DNA of 64,000 bases. Origin: Gammaproteobacteria bacterium (GTDB taxonomy: Bacteria > Pseudomonadota > Gammaproteobacteria > Pseudomonadales > Halieaceae). The number at the start of each line of letters is the position of its first letter. The stretch's first letter is position 1. The translations under genes were made by a program, and so were the position numbers. The notes below the pieces were generated by a model that made no database searches, was not told where the DNA came from, and saw nothing but the letters and a program-made list of their open reading frames with translations. Location: assembly GCA_030427485.1 (NCBI GenBank), contig JAUICG010000002.1, positions 186,001 to 250,000 of the forward strand. Reading direction: 5' to 3'. Positions 24,722 through 36,856 of this stretch are shown here, in pieces.

Positions 24722-25942
24722 ATGGCAACCAGCGCAATCAAGAATGATATCTTTACCTGGAGCGGTACGGATAAGTCCGGCCATCTCAGCAAGGGGGAAA
24801 TCGAGGCAGCCAGCCAGGCAATGGCAAAGGCGCAGCTGCGGCAGCAGGGCATCAAACCGAAGACCGTGCGCAAGAAAGCCAAACCGCTGTTCGGCGGCCA
24901 GGGCAAACCCATCAAGCCGGCGGATATCGCGATTTTCACTCGCCAGCTCGCCACCATGTTGAAAGCGGGCGTTCCGCTGGTGCAGAGTTTCGAAATCGTC
25001 GAGGACGGCGTCGAGAAACCGAAGATGCGGGAACTGGTCAGGACCATCCGCAACGACGTGGCCTCGGGCAGCGGCCTGGCGCCCTCGCTGGCCAAGCACC
25101 CACGCCACTTCGACGACCTGTTCTGCAGCCTGGTGGGCTCCGGCGAAGACTCCGGTACCCTGGAGGTCATGCTGGACCGCGTCGCGACTTACAAGGAGAA
25201 AACCGAACAGCTGAAAGCCAAGATCAGGAAAGCCATGACCTATCCCTCGGCTGTTATTTGTGTGGCCATTGTGGTTTGCGCGATACTGCTGATCAAGGTG
25301 GTACCGGTTTTCGCCAATACCTTCCAGAGCTTCGGCTCCGAACTGCCGGCCTTTACACAGTTCGTGATGGACATATCCGACTTCGTGATCGCCTGGTGGT
25401 TCATCATGCTGGTCGGTATCATCGCGATCATTTTCGCGTTCCGGGAAATGAAGCTACGCTCGGTCGCCTTCGCGGAATGGCTCGACCGCCTGGCGCTGCG
25501 CGCACCGGTGGTCGGTGGAATCGTGCACGATGCTATCATCGCGCGTTTCTCGCGCACCCTGGCCACTACTTTCGCCGCCGGCGTGCCGCTGGTCGACGCC
25601 CTGAACTCCACTGCCGGGGCGGCGGGCAACTCGGTCTACGCAAAGGCGATTCGGCGCATTCGCGACGATGTCACCACGGGTACCACGCTGTACAACTCGA
25701 TCAAGGTCACCGGACTGTTTCCCAATATGCTGTTGCAGATGGTCTCCATCGGCGAGGAATCCGGCGCGCTGGACGAGATGCTGGACAAGGTCGCCACGCA
25801 CTACGAGGAAGCGGTGGACAACGCCGTGGACAGCCTGAGCTCCCTGATGGAACCGCTGATCATGTCGATACTGGGCGTGCTGGTGGGCGGCCTGATGATC
25901 GCGATGTACCTGCCCATTTTCATGCTGGGCTCAGTGATCTAG
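24722..25942 (+). CDS. pilC: Type IV pilus inner-membrane platform protein PilC
   Basis: 406 residues, the GspF/PilC platform that couples PilB to pilin polymerisation. It shows the two homologous cytoplasmic GspF domains: F-T-R-Q-L-A-T-M-L-K-A-G-V-P-L-V-Q-S near 75 and F-S-R-T-L-A-T-T-F-A-A-G-V-P-L-V-D-A near 275. Membrane helices follow at ~175-195, ~220-240 and ~380-400. Length and order are typical. Confidence 0.96.
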   Translation: MATSAIKNDIFTWSGTDKSGHLSKGEIEAASQAMAKAQLRQQGIKPKTVRKKAKPLFGGQGKPIKPADIAIFTRQLATMLKAGVPLVQSFEIVEDGVEKPKMRELVRTIRNDVASGSGLAPSLAKHPRHFDDLFCSLVGSGEDSGTLEVMLDRVATYKEKTEQLKAKIRKAMTYPSAVICVAIVVCAILLIKVVPVFANTFQSFGSELPAFTQFVMDISDFVIAWWFIMLVGIIAIIFAFREMKLRSVAFAEWLDRLALRAPVVGGIVHDAIIARFSRTLATTFAAGVPLVDALNSTAGAAGNSVYAKAIRRIRDDVTTGTTLYNSIKVTGLFPNMLLQMVSIGEESGALDEMLDKVATHYEEAVDNAVDSLSSLMEPLIMSILGVLVGGLMIAMYLPIFMLGSVI

Positions 25943-25976
25943 GTTTCCGATACGACGCCGGAAGGTCGGTCCTCTC

Positions 25977-26846
25977 ATGCCAGAAGCAACCGTGCCCATA
26001 GGCCTGCTGTGCACAGGCCTGTTGTGCCTGGGCTTGATGGTGGGGAGTTTTCTGAACGTGGTGATCTACCGCCTGCCAGTGATGATGGAAGCGCGGTGGC
26101 GACGCGACTGCTGTGAACTGCTGGAAATCGAGCAGGAAAAGCAGGATGCCCCGCTCAACCTGGCTACCCCCAACTCCCACTGCCCGCACTGCAAAACCCC
26201 TATCAAGCCCTGGCAGAACATTCCAGTGGTAAGCTATTTGATGCTGGGCGGCAAATGCGCCAACTGCGCGACACCCATTCCTGTGCGCTACCCGCTGGTC
26301 GAGTTGGTGACGGGCCTGATGACGCTGGCGCTGGCCGCCTTTTTCCCATTTTCACCGGCCCTGCTGGGCGCCGTGCTGCTGACCTGGGCATTGATCTCGC
26401 TGACCATGATAGATGTGGATCACCAGTTACTGCCCGATGACATCACACTGCCGCTGATGTGGCTGGGGTTGTTGTTCAACCTGCAGTCAACCTTCGCCAG
26501 TCTCAACGATGCGGTGATAGGCGCAATAGCCGGCTATCTCATCCTCTGGACCATCTACCAGGCCTTCAAGTTACTCACCGGGAAAGAAGGCATGGGTTAC
26601 GGCGATTTCAAACTGCTTGCCGCGCTCGGCGCGTGGCTCGGCTGGCAGATGCTGCCCGAAATCATTCTGCTGTCATCGCTGGTAGGCGCCGTCTGCGGCA
26701 TTGCGCTGATGGTCTTCAAACGGCGCGGCAGGGAGATTCCCATTCCCTTCGGTCCCTACCTGGCCGTTGCGGGCTGGCTGGCGCTGCTCCTCGGTGACGG
26801 CTCCTACGGCTCCGTGTTCGCGCATTTCGGAATTCACCTGATATGA
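25977..26846 (+). CDS. pilD: Prepilin peptidase / N-methyltransferase PilD
   Basis: 289 residues. The N-terminal cytoplasmic domain has the C-P-H-C...C-A-N-C zinc motif (~65-100) needed for N-methylation. The two catalytic aspartates of the aspartyl protease lie in D-V-D-H-Q-L-L-P-D (~140) and G-M-G-Y-G-D-F-K-L (~200). About eight membrane helices. PilD cleaves and methylates the three pilins of this window and probably type II pseudopilins. Its stop overlaps the coaE start (ATGA). Confidence 0.96.
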   Translation: MPEATVPIGLLCTGLLCLGLMVGSFLNVVIYRLPVMMEARWRRDCCELLEIEQEKQDAPLNLATPNSHCPHCKTPIKPWQNIPVVSYLMLGGKCANCATPIPVRYPLVELVTGLMTLALAAFFPFSPALLGAVLLTWALISLTMIDVDHQLLPDDITLPLMWLGLLFNLQSTFASLNDAVIGAIAGYLILWTIYQAFKLLTGKEGMGYGDFKLLAALGAWLGWQMLPEIILLSSLVGAVCGIALMVFKRRGREIPIPFGPYLAVAGWLALLLGDGSYGSVFAHFGIHLI

Positions 26847-27448
26847 CACTGGTAGTGGGCGTCACCGGCGGCATAGGCAGCGGCAAGTCCGCGGTGACAC
26901 ACCGTCTTGAACAGTTTGGCATCACTGTCGTGGATGCCGACCTTGCCTCCCGTGTGATTGTCGAACCGGGAAAACCCGCGCTGGAGGCGATCGCAGAGCA
27001 CTTCGGCGCCGACATCCTGCTGGCGGACGGTACGCTGGACAGGGCTCAACTGCGCGCCCGGGTGTTCTCCGACGAATCCGAGCGCCGCTGGCTGGAGCAG
27101 TTGACCCACCCGCTGATCGGCGAGGAAATCGTCGCGCAAATCGCTGCATCACGCAGTGCTTATACCGTTCTCAGTTCGCCACTGCTGCTGGATACCAGCC
27201 AGAAAACGCTGGTCGACTGTGTCGTCGTCGTCGATGCCCCCGAGGCGCTGCAGTTGGAGCGTACCGTGCAACGCGACAGCAACGACGAAGCCCAGGTCAG
27301 ACGGATCATGGCCGCGCAGCTCGGGCGCGACGAGCGACTGGCGCTGGCGGACATCGTGATCGATAACAGTGGCACGCTCGAGGATCTCAACCTGCAGGTT
27401 GACGAGCTACACAAGGAGTTTCTGCTGCGGGCTGAAACCGGCAGTTAG
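26843..27448 (+). CDS. coaE: Dephospho-CoA kinase
   Basis: Phosphorylates dephospho-CoA, the last step of CoA synthesis. 201 residues with P-loop G-V-T-G-G-I-G-S-G-K-S near 7-17, V-V-D-A-D near 30 and the lid region with Q-R-D-S-N-D-E-A-Q-V-R-R-I. It overlaps pilD by four bases, as in many gammaproteobacteria. The yacG gene that usually follows is absent; instead a ~409-bp gene-free stretch separates it from the convergent mutT. Confidence 0.95.
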   Translation: MTLVVGVTGGIGSGKSAVTHRLEQFGITVVDADLASRVIVEPGKPALEAIAEHFGADILLADGTLDRAQLRARVFSDESERRWLEQLTHPLIGEEIVAQIAASRSAYTVLSSPLLLDTSQKTLVDCVVVVDAPEALQLERTVQRDSNDEAQVRRIMAAQLGRDERLALADIVIDNSGTLEDLNLQVDELHKEFLLRAETGS

Positions 27449-27548
27449 CGGGGATGAGGCAGTGCGGTGCGAAATGGTACTTTGTGTAGCTTGATGCCAG
27501 ACGCTTGAATTGCTGTAGCCCGTCGGGCTCTTGCCCCAGCAGGCTTTT

Positions 27549-27784
27549 CAGTCGCTCCCGGGATGCCGGACCAACGTTATTCGCTTGGTGAAAAGCTTGC
27601 TGAAACACGAGCCCTGAATCTAACGCTACGGCAGCTTGATTCGCCACGCCTAAAAGTCCTGAAGTAGCGTTTGCCAAGTTTCGCGATTCCGTCGGATAGC
27701 AAATACTGAGGGTGTGGGTAGCAATGTGTTTCTCACCAAGCGAATATCGAGGAGCGACTGAGAAACACATTGCTACCCGCACCC
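27549..27784. repeat. Compound inverted-repeat element
   Basis: The gap 27449-27857 has no gene I believe. It holds a 26-bp inverted repeat with one mismatch (27710-27735 against 27759-27784; core GGGTAGCAATGTGTTTCTCA) and a 23-bp loop. The loop and inner arm (27733-27760) are inverted copies of an upstream block: CAGTCGCTCC (27549-27558) and ATTCGCTTGGTGA (27579-27591). This nested layout suggests a REP/MITE-like element. An overlapping 153-codon minus-strand frame (27387-27848) overlaps coaE and looks spurious. Confidence 0.75.
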
Positions 27785-27857
27785 GCTCGGTGCACCAAAT
27801 ACCCAACAATACAGCAAAGAGAAAACGGGAAGGATTTAGCTCCGTCACGAGGACCGA

Positions 27858-28256
27858 TCAGGTCGGCAGGAGTCTGGTGATTGCCTCAACGATAGGCTCA
27901 TTGGCCGCAGGAAACGCATAATCGCTGAGCTCGCAGGCTGCCACCCACGCCATCGGCTGATCTTCCAGGGGCTTCGCCTCACCGCTGAATTCCCAGACAA
28001 CATGCACATCCAGTAGCACGGTTTTATCGCCGTAATCGTGCCGAATCTGCAGCAGTTCGGTCGTGCGACCGATGACGATGCCGAGTTCTTCGCGTAATTC
28101 CCGCGCCAAAGCCTGTGACAGGGATTCGTCCGCCTCTACCTTACCGCCCGGAAACTCCCACAAATCACCCTGGTGCGCGTCCGGTGGGCGCCGCGTTATC
28201 AGGATGTTGCGCCGCGCATCGAGGATCACGCCCACGGCCACGTGCACCACCGCCAT
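27858..28256 (-). CDS. mutT: 8-oxo-dGTP diphosphatase MutT
   Basis: 132-residue Nudix hydrolase. The Nudix box G-G-K-V-E-A-D-E-S...R-E-L-R-E-E-L-G-I lies at ~38-60, and the opening V-H-V-A-V-G-V-I-L-D and R-P-P-D-A-H-Q-G-D-L-W-E-F-P-G-G are typical of MutT, which clears oxidised dGTP. It directly abuts argJ (adjacent stop and start positions) in the secA-argJ-mutT order also found in Pseudomonas. Confidence 0.93.
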   Translation of the reverse strand: MAVVHVAVGVILDARRNILITRRPPDAHQGDLWEFPGGKVEADESLSQALARELREELGIVIGRTTELLQIRHDYGDKTVLLDVHVVWEFSGEAKPLEDQPMAWVAACELSDYAFPAANEPIVEAITRLLPT

Positions 28257-29483
28257 TCAGGAGCGATACTCGGCGTTGATGCGCACATAATCGTAGGAAA
28301 AGTCGGTAGTCCACACGGCGGCAGCCGCCTCGCCGCGATGCAGTTCGACGCGGATGACTATCTCCTCGGGCGCCATCGCGGCGACGCCCTGCGCTTCCGT
28401 GTAGGATGGCGCGCGACAGCCGCCCTCGGCGATCAGCACGTCGTTCAGATACAGAGCCACGCGATCAACCTGAAGCCCGGGGACATCGGCGCGGCCGATC
28501 GCGGCCAGCAACCGGCCCCAGTTGGGATCGCTGGCAAACAGTGCCGTTTTTACCAGGGGTGAGTGTGCAATGGTAAAGGCCACGTCAAGGCATTCCGCCT
28601 CGCTGTTTCCGCCGTTGACCTGTACCGTTACGAATTTGCTGGCACCCTCGCCATCGCGCACAATACCCTGGGCGAGGACAATACAGGTTTCTTCCACGGC
28701 TTCCCGCAGGGCCTGGTAGAGGCTCGACCCGCGGTCGTCCAGCGGTGAATTGCCCGCCCTGCCTGTCGCCAGCAACAGGCAGGCATCGTTGGTGGAGGTA
28801 TCACCGTCTACCGTGATACGGTTGAAGGACAGCTCGGTCAGCTCCGCCAGCATCTCCTGTAACAGCCCCTGCTCCACTGCCGCATCGGTGGCGATGTAGG
28901 CGAGCATCGTAGCCATATTGGGGCGGATCATACCCGCGCCCTTGGCGATCCCGGTGACGACATAGTCGCGGCCATCGCAGCTAAAACTGACTGAATGCGC
29001 CTTCGGCCGGGTGTCTGTGGTGAGGATACCTTCGGCCGCCGCCAACCACGCGTCTTCAGACAAAGCCGCGAAAGCGGCCGGAATCGCCCGCTCCAGTTTC
29101 GCAACCGGCAGCGGCTCACCGATAACGCCGGTGGAAAAAGGCAGCACGCGGTCTGCATCCACGCCGGCAAGCGCTGCGACAGCGGCCGCGCAGGCTTGCG
29201 CAGCCGCGATCCCGGCGGCGCCCGTGCCCGCATTCGCATTACCGGTGTTGACCAGCAGGTAGCGCGGGCGGTGAGCGCTCGCCTGCAATTTTTCTCGCGC
29301 CACGGTGACCGGCGCGGCGCAAAACGCATTGCGCGTGAATACGGCTGCGCAGTTCGTGTCAGCCGCCGCTTCTATCAGCACCAGGTCCTTGCGCCCCGGT
29401 GTCTTGATGCCCGCTGACACAGTGGCCAGGCGCACCCCGTCGACCGCCCGCAATACGACCAGATCGTCGCTGCCCACCGCCAT
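28257..29483 (-). CDS. argJ: Arginine biosynthesis protein ArgJ (ornithine acetyltransferase)
   Basis: 408 residues. ArgJ moves acetyl from N-acetylornithine to glutamate and, if bifunctional, also uses acetyl-CoA. It is autoprocessed before a Thr, visible here in N-M-A-T-M-L-A-Y-I-A-T-D (~residue 190). Other marks are L-L-V-N-T-G-N-A-N-A-G-T-G near 80, G-V-I-G near 120, K-G-A-G-M-I near 185, and the C-terminal N-A-E-Y-R-S end. It lies 30 bp after secA. Confidence 0.95.
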   Translation of the reverse strand: MAVGSDDLVVLRAVDGVRLATVSAGIKTPGRKDLVLIEAAADTNCAAVFTRNAFCAAPVTVAREKLQASAHRPRYLLVNTGNANAGTGAAGIAAAQACAAAVAALAGVDADRVLPFSTGVIGEPLPVAKLERAIPAAFAALSEDAWLAAAEGILTTDTRPKAHSVSFSCDGRDYVVTGIAKGAGMIRPNMATMLAYIATDAAVEQGLLQEMLAELTELSFNRITVDGDTSTNDACLLLATGRAGNSPLDDRGSSLYQALREAVEETCIVLAQGIVRDGEGASKFVTVQVNGGNSEAECLDVAFTIAHSPLVKTALFASDPNWGRLLAAIGRADVPGLQVDRVALYLNDVLIAEGGCRAPSYTEAQGVAAMAPEEIVIRVELHRGEAAAAVWTTDFSYDYVRINAEYRS

Positions 29484-29513
29484 TTCAACCAGTCTCCCTG
29501 CCCAGGCTCGTAC

Positions 29514-32222
<2,709 letters not shown>

Positions 32223-32302
32223 GATGATTCATCGTATTTGAAATAGGGGGGCCCAGCGGTACAAACCCGGCCGGGTGCGCAAACGAAAAGGGTTGGAGAG
32301 AG

Positions 32303-33232
32303 TCAGGGCTCGGTGCGGGCAACGTAACTGGAAGGGTCTACTGAACGTCCGTTCTTGTACACTTCGTAGTGCACATGAGAGCCTGTAGTGCGCCCGGTGG
32401 AGCCGATCAGCGCAATCGTTTCCCCTTTGCGCACTACATCGCCGGCCTTGACCAGAATCTCCCTGGCGTGCGCATAGCGCGTGACGTAATCGTCGCCATG
32501 GGAAATCTCCACCGTATTGCCGTAAGCGCCGTCCCTGCCCGTCCAGGTAACCACGCCGGAGGCCACCGCGACAATCTCGGACCCGGCCTTACCGGCAAAA
32601 TCAAGACCGGTGTGCATGGAGCGTTTGCCACTGATCGGATCCATACGCCATCCATAGCGCGATGACACATAGCCGCTCTTTACCGGCGAACCCGACAGCG
32701 CCGCCTGCTGCTGCCATTTGCTGGTGCTCAGCACGGACTCCAGCATCTCCAGTTGTTTCTCACGGTTGTCCAGGCGCGACTCAAAACTATTGAGCGCGCT
32801 GTCGAAGTGCATGGAGGTAAAATCGTCGCCGAGCACGCTGGAAAGCGGGCCGCCCAGCGCCGGCGGCTGGCTGAAATCGAACTCGCCCTCTTCCAGGTCA
32901 GCCATCGCGGTGAGGTGTTGACCCAGTGCGTCCAGGCGGGTCATCCTGGCCTCCAGTTCCGCCAGGTTGAGCGTCATCGCCTGCAACTGCCGCTGGCTCA
33001 GCGGCGCCGCGTCGACAGCGGAACCGGTATACTGCGGCACCCTGTCCCGCGTTGTGTCCTGTGCCTCGCCGCGCAGCATGCGCGCTCCGCTCTCCTGCCC
33101 CGCGATGTAACCGGAAGCGGCCAGGCCAAGCGGCAGGCCCAGGCAACAAAGTGACAGCAGTGCACGCGACCAGCGGCTCAGTTCAATGGAACGCGAACCA
33201 CCGTGCTTTCGACTAACAAAAATGACTTTCAT
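32303..33232 (-). CDS. M23-family metallopeptidase, membrane-anchored
   Basis: 309 residues. One N-terminal membrane helix (~25-45), a coiled segment (~75-170), then an LytM/M23 domain with zinc ligands in H-T-G-L-D-F-A near 205 and H-V-H-Y-E-V near 285, and G-V-V-T-W-T-G between. Catalytic residues appear intact, unlike degenerate EnvC-type activators. It probably acts on peptidoglycan in the periplasm. In Pseudomonas an M23 gene also lies between the ftsZ/lpxC region and secA. The 231-bp gap to ftsZ contains no lpxC. Confidence 0.88.
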   Translation of the reverse strand: MKVIFVSRKHGGSRSIELSRWSRALLSLCCLGLPLGLAASGYIAGQESGARMLRGEAQDTTRDRVPQYTGSAVDAAPLSQRQLQAMTLNLAELEARMTRLDALGQHLTAMADLEEGEFDFSQPPALGGPLSSVLGDDFTSMHFDSALNSFESRLDNREKQLEMLESVLSTSKWQQQAALSGSPVKSGYVSSRYGWRMDPISGKRSMHTGLDFAGKAGSEIVAVASGVVTWTGRDGAYGNTVEISHGDDYVTRYAHAREILVKAGDVVRKGETIALIGSTGRTTGSHVHYEVYKNGRSVDPSSYVARTEP

Positions 33233-33463
33233 TAATTCTTCACTGACAGGGGGTAATTCGTCGAAGTTGCGCGCGACTATGCCAGAATTTGTGACAATTT
33301 ACCAGATGGGCCCGCTCGCACAGCCCTCCGGAATCTCGCGCAGGCAGCGCTCTGCCGGGAAGTGCGGCGAGCGGATGTCCCGATATTACCGCCCCCCGCT
33401 GCTCCCGCGGCAAATACCCGACCCGTGGCCGGCGCGGAAGCAGAGGGGCTGGCGGGCGCCCGG

Positions 33464-34636
33464 CTAGTCAGCCTGGCGACGGAGAAACGCCGGAATATCA
33501 AAGTACTCCTCGCTCACCGCGTCGGCCCTGGCTGCGCCGGTTCCCTCTGCCGAGCGGTGCGCATTGCGCATCGCGGGCGGACGGTCGAACTTGCTGTAGT
33601 CGGTTTCCAGGGACAGGTCTTCCTCCACCGGAGCGGCCTTGGGCGTGCCCTCGACAATCTGCAGTGGGACTTTCACCGCACCGCCACTCAGGCCGGTCGC
33701 CACCACCGTCACCTTGATTTCCTCCTTCATGCCGGGATCGATGACCGTTCCGACCACCACCGTTGCCTCCTCGGAAGCGAACTCCTCGATCGTCTCACCG
33801 ACCTCGGAGAACTCACCCAGCGAGAGATCAAAACCGGCGGTGATATTGACCAGGATTCCGCGTGCGCCGGCGAGGTTGATGTCGTCCAGCAGCGGGCTGC
33901 TGATGGCTTTCTCGGCCGCCATGCGCGCGCGATTCTCACCCTTGGCGTGGCCGGTTCCCATCATCGCCATGCCCATTTCGGACATCACGGTGCGTACGTC
34001 CGCGAAATCCACGTTGATCATGCCGGGGCGAATGATCAGGTCTGCGATCCCCTGTACCGCGCCCAGCAGAACATCGTTGGCCTCGCGGAAAGCATCCAGC
34101 AGGCTGGTATTCTGACCCAGCACTTCCAGCAACTTCTCGTTGGGAATCGTGATCAACGAGTCGACGTGCTGCTCCAGTTCCGACAGACCTTCCTGCGCAA
34201 TAGTCATACGCTTCTTGCCCTCGAACGAGAACGGACGCGTTACCACCGCAACGGTCAGTATCCCCAGTTCCCGCGCCACCTCTGCCACTACCGGAGCACC
34301 CCCGGTACCGGTGCCGCCGCCCATACCGGCGGTGATGAACACCATGTCGGCTCCGCGCAAGGCATCCGCGATACGCTCGCGGTCCTCCATCGCCGCGGCG
34401 CGTCCGATTTCCGGGTTGGCACCGGCACCCAGGCCCTTGGTAATGTCGCCGCCAAGCTGCAACACGGTCTTGGATGCGACATCAGACAGTGCCTGGGCGT
34501 CGGTGTTGGCGCAGATAAAATCAACGCCATCGACGTCATTCTCGATCATGTGTTTGACAGCATTACCGCCACCGCCGCCCACGCCGATCACTTTGATAAC
34601 CGCATTTGATGGTACGGAATCGATTAGTTCAAACAT
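33464..34636 (-). CDS. ftsZ: Cell division GTPase FtsZ
   Basis: 390 residues, forms the Z ring. G-V-G-G-G-G-G-N-A near 20, the tubulin signature G-M-G-G-G-T-G-T-G near 104-112, T-R-P-F-S-F-E-G near 138, N-V-D-F-A-D-V near 208, and the conserved tail D-I-P-A-F-L-R-R-Q just before the stop, which docks FtsA/ZipA. It lies 77 bp after ftsA and is the last dcw gene here. Confidence 0.98.
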   Translation of the reverse strand: MFELIDSVPSNAVIKVIGVGGGGGNAVKHMIENDVDGVDFICANTDAQALSDVASKTVLQLGGDITKGLGAGANPEIGRAAAMEDRERIADALRGADMVFITAGMGGGTGTGGAPVVAEVARELGILTVAVVTRPFSFEGKKRMTIAQEGLSELEQHVDSLITIPNEKLLEVLGQNTSLLDAFREANDVLLGAVQGIADLIIRPGMINVDFADVRTVMSEMGMAMMGTGHAKGENRARMAAEKAISSPLLDDINLAGARGILVNITAGFDLSLGEFSEVGETIEEFASEEATVVVGTVIDPGMKEEIKVTVVATGLSGGAVKVPLQIVEGTPKAAPVEEDLSLETDYSKFDRPPAMRNAHRSAEGTGAARADAVSEEYFDIPAFLRRQAD

Positions 34637-34713
34637 AGTCTTACTCCCCTTTTATGTTAACGCGCCGCGCCTTCACGCAACCCCTTTACAACACCACTAC
34701 AACCACACAAACA

Positions 34714-35955
34714 CTAGAAATTACTTTGCAACCACGACCTGGCCCGGCCCCAGATACTCTCCGAGGCACTACCGGGTTTGGCGGATGAGCCTCCCCCGTT
34801 ATCCGGCCTGTGCACAATGCCGTACTGCAGCAAACCCACGCTGGTGGCATAGATCGGATTGCGCACAATATCGTTCAGCCCTTTGACCGCCTGCGGGTAA
34901 CCCACACGCACGGGCATATGGAAAATCTCCTCCGCCAGTTCGACCACGCCTTCCATCTTGGCGGTGCCCCCGGTCAACACCACACCTGCCGGCACCATGT
35001 CTTCATAACCGCTGCGCCGCAGTTCCGCCTGGACCAGTGTGAACAACTCGTCATAGCGCGGCTCCACCACCTCCGCCAGCGACTGCCTGGACAGGTCCCT
35101 GGGCGGCCGGTCACCCACGCTGGGCACCTTGATAGTGTCGTCCGCACCCGCCAGTTGAGTCAGTGCACAGGCGTACTTGATCTTGATCTCCTCGGCGTGC
35201 TGGGTTGGTGTGCGCAGCGCCATTGCGATATCGTTGGTGACCTGGTCGCCGGCGATGGGGATCACCCCCGTATGCCGGATAGAGCCCTCTGTGAAGATCG
35301 CTATATCGGTGGTGCCACCGCCAATATCGACGAGGCACACACCCAACTCGCGTTCATCGTCAGTCAATACCGAATAACTGGACGCGAGTTGTTCGAGTAT
35401 GATTTCCTCGACCTCCAGGCCGCAGCGTCGGATACATTTTTCGATGTTCTGCGCTGCATTGACGGCGCAGGTCACGAGGTGAACCTTGGCCTCCAGCCTC
35501 ACCCCGGACATCCCCATGGGCTCCTTGATGCCCTCCTGGTTATCGATCACATACTCCTGCGGCAGGATGTGCAGTATTTTCTGGTCTGCGGGTATCGCGA
35601 CGGCCTGGGCTGCGTCGATCACACGTTCCAGATCCGCGCGGTACACTTCCTTGTCCTTGATCGCCACGATGCCATGTGAATTCAGGCTGCGAATGTGGCT
35701 GCCGGCGATGCCCACGTATACCGAGTGTATCTGGCAACCAGCCATCAACTCGGCCTCCTCTACCGCGCGCTGGATGGACTGCACCGTGGATTCAATATTG
35801 ACCACCACACCCTTTTTCATACCCTTGGAAGGATTGGAACCGATGCCCACGATCTCGATAGTGCCGTCCTGGCCCACTTCCCCGACAATCGCCACCACCT
35901 TGGAAGTACCGATATCCAGGCCGACTATTAGTGTTTTATCCTGCGCGCTGCCCAT
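34714..35955 (-). CDS. ftsA: Cell division protein FtsA
   Basis: ~413 residues, actin-like Z-ring anchor. L-I-V-G-L-D-I-G-T-S-K near the start, the SHS2/1C insertion, V-D-I-G-G-G-T-T-D-I-A near 205, V-L-T-G-G-T-A near 335, and a C-terminal amphipathic helix (S-I-W-G-R-A-R-S-W-L-Q-S-N-F) for membrane binding. I prefer the ATG at 35955 because GGGAGAG precedes it at good spacing; an ATG at 35970 would add five residues. Confidence 0.97.
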   Translation of the reverse strand: MGSAQDKTLIVGLDIGTSKVVAIVGEVGQDGTIEIVGIGSNPSKGMKKGVVVNIESTVQSIQRAVEEAELMAGCQIHSVYVGIAGSHIRSLNSHGIVAIKDKEVYRADLERVIDAAQAVAIPADQKILHILPQEYVIDNQEGIKEPMGMSGVRLEAKVHLVTCAVNAAQNIEKCIRRCGLEVEEIILEQLASSYSVLTDDERELGVCLVDIGGGTTDIAIFTEGSIRHTGVIPIAGDQVTNDIAMALRTPTQHAEEIKIKYACALTQLAGADDTIKVPSVGDRPPRDLSRQSLAEVVEPRYDELFTLVQAELRRSGYEDMVPAGVVLTGGTAKMEGVVELAEEIFHMPVRVGYPQAVKGLNDIVRNPIYATSVGLLQYGIVHRPDNGGGSSAKPGSASESIWGRARSWLQSNF

Positions 35956-35988
35956 GGCAGTCTCTCCCATTCACTCTCAACTGCACTC

Positions 35989-36855
35989 TTATAATCCCGC
36001 CACATGTGACGGATCTGCCTCTATCGGTTTCTTGAACGCTACGGCGACACCGTTTTCATAGCGCAAATCAATGCGCTCAAGTTCGGACTTGCGCGCGGCC
36101 AGTTCGGTGCGGTAGATCCCGGTGAAACGCTGCATCCGCTCGATGAAATCGTCTCCGCCGAGGCTCAGTTCGATACCACCGGCGAGCACGGCCTCCAACT
36201 GCCCCCGCTCATCGACCACCAGTTGCTCCACGGCGAGGTTCAGGGGCGTCAGAATCTCCACCAGTCGCTGGTATTTCTCTACCAGTGCCCGTGCAGAGCC
36301 CTTCGGCCCCTGAAGGCGCGGCAACGCCTCCCAGTCAGCGGCTTTTTCAGAGCGGAACACGCCGCCCTCGTGATTGAGAAATCCATCCTGTCCCCAACGC
36401 GCGATGGGAAACTCCTCCACCACATGGATCTCCAAAGCGCTGGGCCATTTACGGCGCACACTGGCCTTGTAAATCCAGGGCAGCCCTTCGAGTTGCCGCT
36501 GTATCTGTTGCAGGTCGGCGCTGAGGAAACCGCCCGCCAGGCCCGGCTGCACCATGTCCTGTACCGCCTGCGCCTGTGTATGCTCGAGTTCTCCAGTCAC
36601 GCTGATACGCTGCACCGGCAAGCTCCGCACGGTGATGACCGCTTTCAATGCGGCTGTGAGCACAACGCCCGCCGCGAGCAGGACCAGCAAGCGGTTGAAC
36701 CACACGGAGGATGAACCGCCACGCTTCTCCGCCGCGGTCTTCGCAGGGGCAACACTGTTGCGGGTCGCGCCGTGCGGCGCGCGGCGGCCGCGAGTCCTGG
36801 CCGGCTTCCTGCCCGGTGAGCGGCGCGCGCTGCCGCGACCCAAAAGTGCGCCCAT
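35989..36855 (-). CDS. ftsQ: Cell division protein FtsQ
   Basis: 288 residues. A long basic cytoplasmic tail (~1-55, rich in Arg/Pro/Ala), one membrane helix (~52-70), a POTRA domain (L-P-V-Q-R-I-S-V-T-G-E-L near 78) and the beta domain with E-F-P-I-A-R-W and N-H-E-G-G-V-F. It scaffolds FtsB/FtsL at the septum. It begins one base after the ddl stop. Confidence 0.95.
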   Translation of the reverse strand: MGALLGRGSARRSPGRKPARTRGRRAPHGATRNSVAPAKTAAEKRGGSSSVWFNRLLVLLAAGVVLTAALKAVITVRSLPVQRISVTGELEHTQAQAVQDMVQPGLAGGFLSADLQQIQRQLEGLPWIYKASVRRKWPSALEIHVVEEFPIARWGQDGFLNHEGGVFRSEKAADWEALPRLQGPKGSARALVEKYQRLVEILTPLNLAVEQLVVDERGQLEAVLAGGIELSLGGDDFIERMQRFTGIYRTELAARKSELERIDLRYENGVAVAFKKPIEADPSHVAGL

Positions 36856-36856
36856 G

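Noticed and set aside
27387..27848. 153-codon minus-strand frame
   Set aside because: It overlaps the end of coaE, has no clear ribosome site and covers the inverted-repeat element.
33362..34609. 415-codon plus-strand frame over ftsZ
   Set aside because: It is an antisense shadow of ftsZ with low-complexity His/Arg-rich translation.
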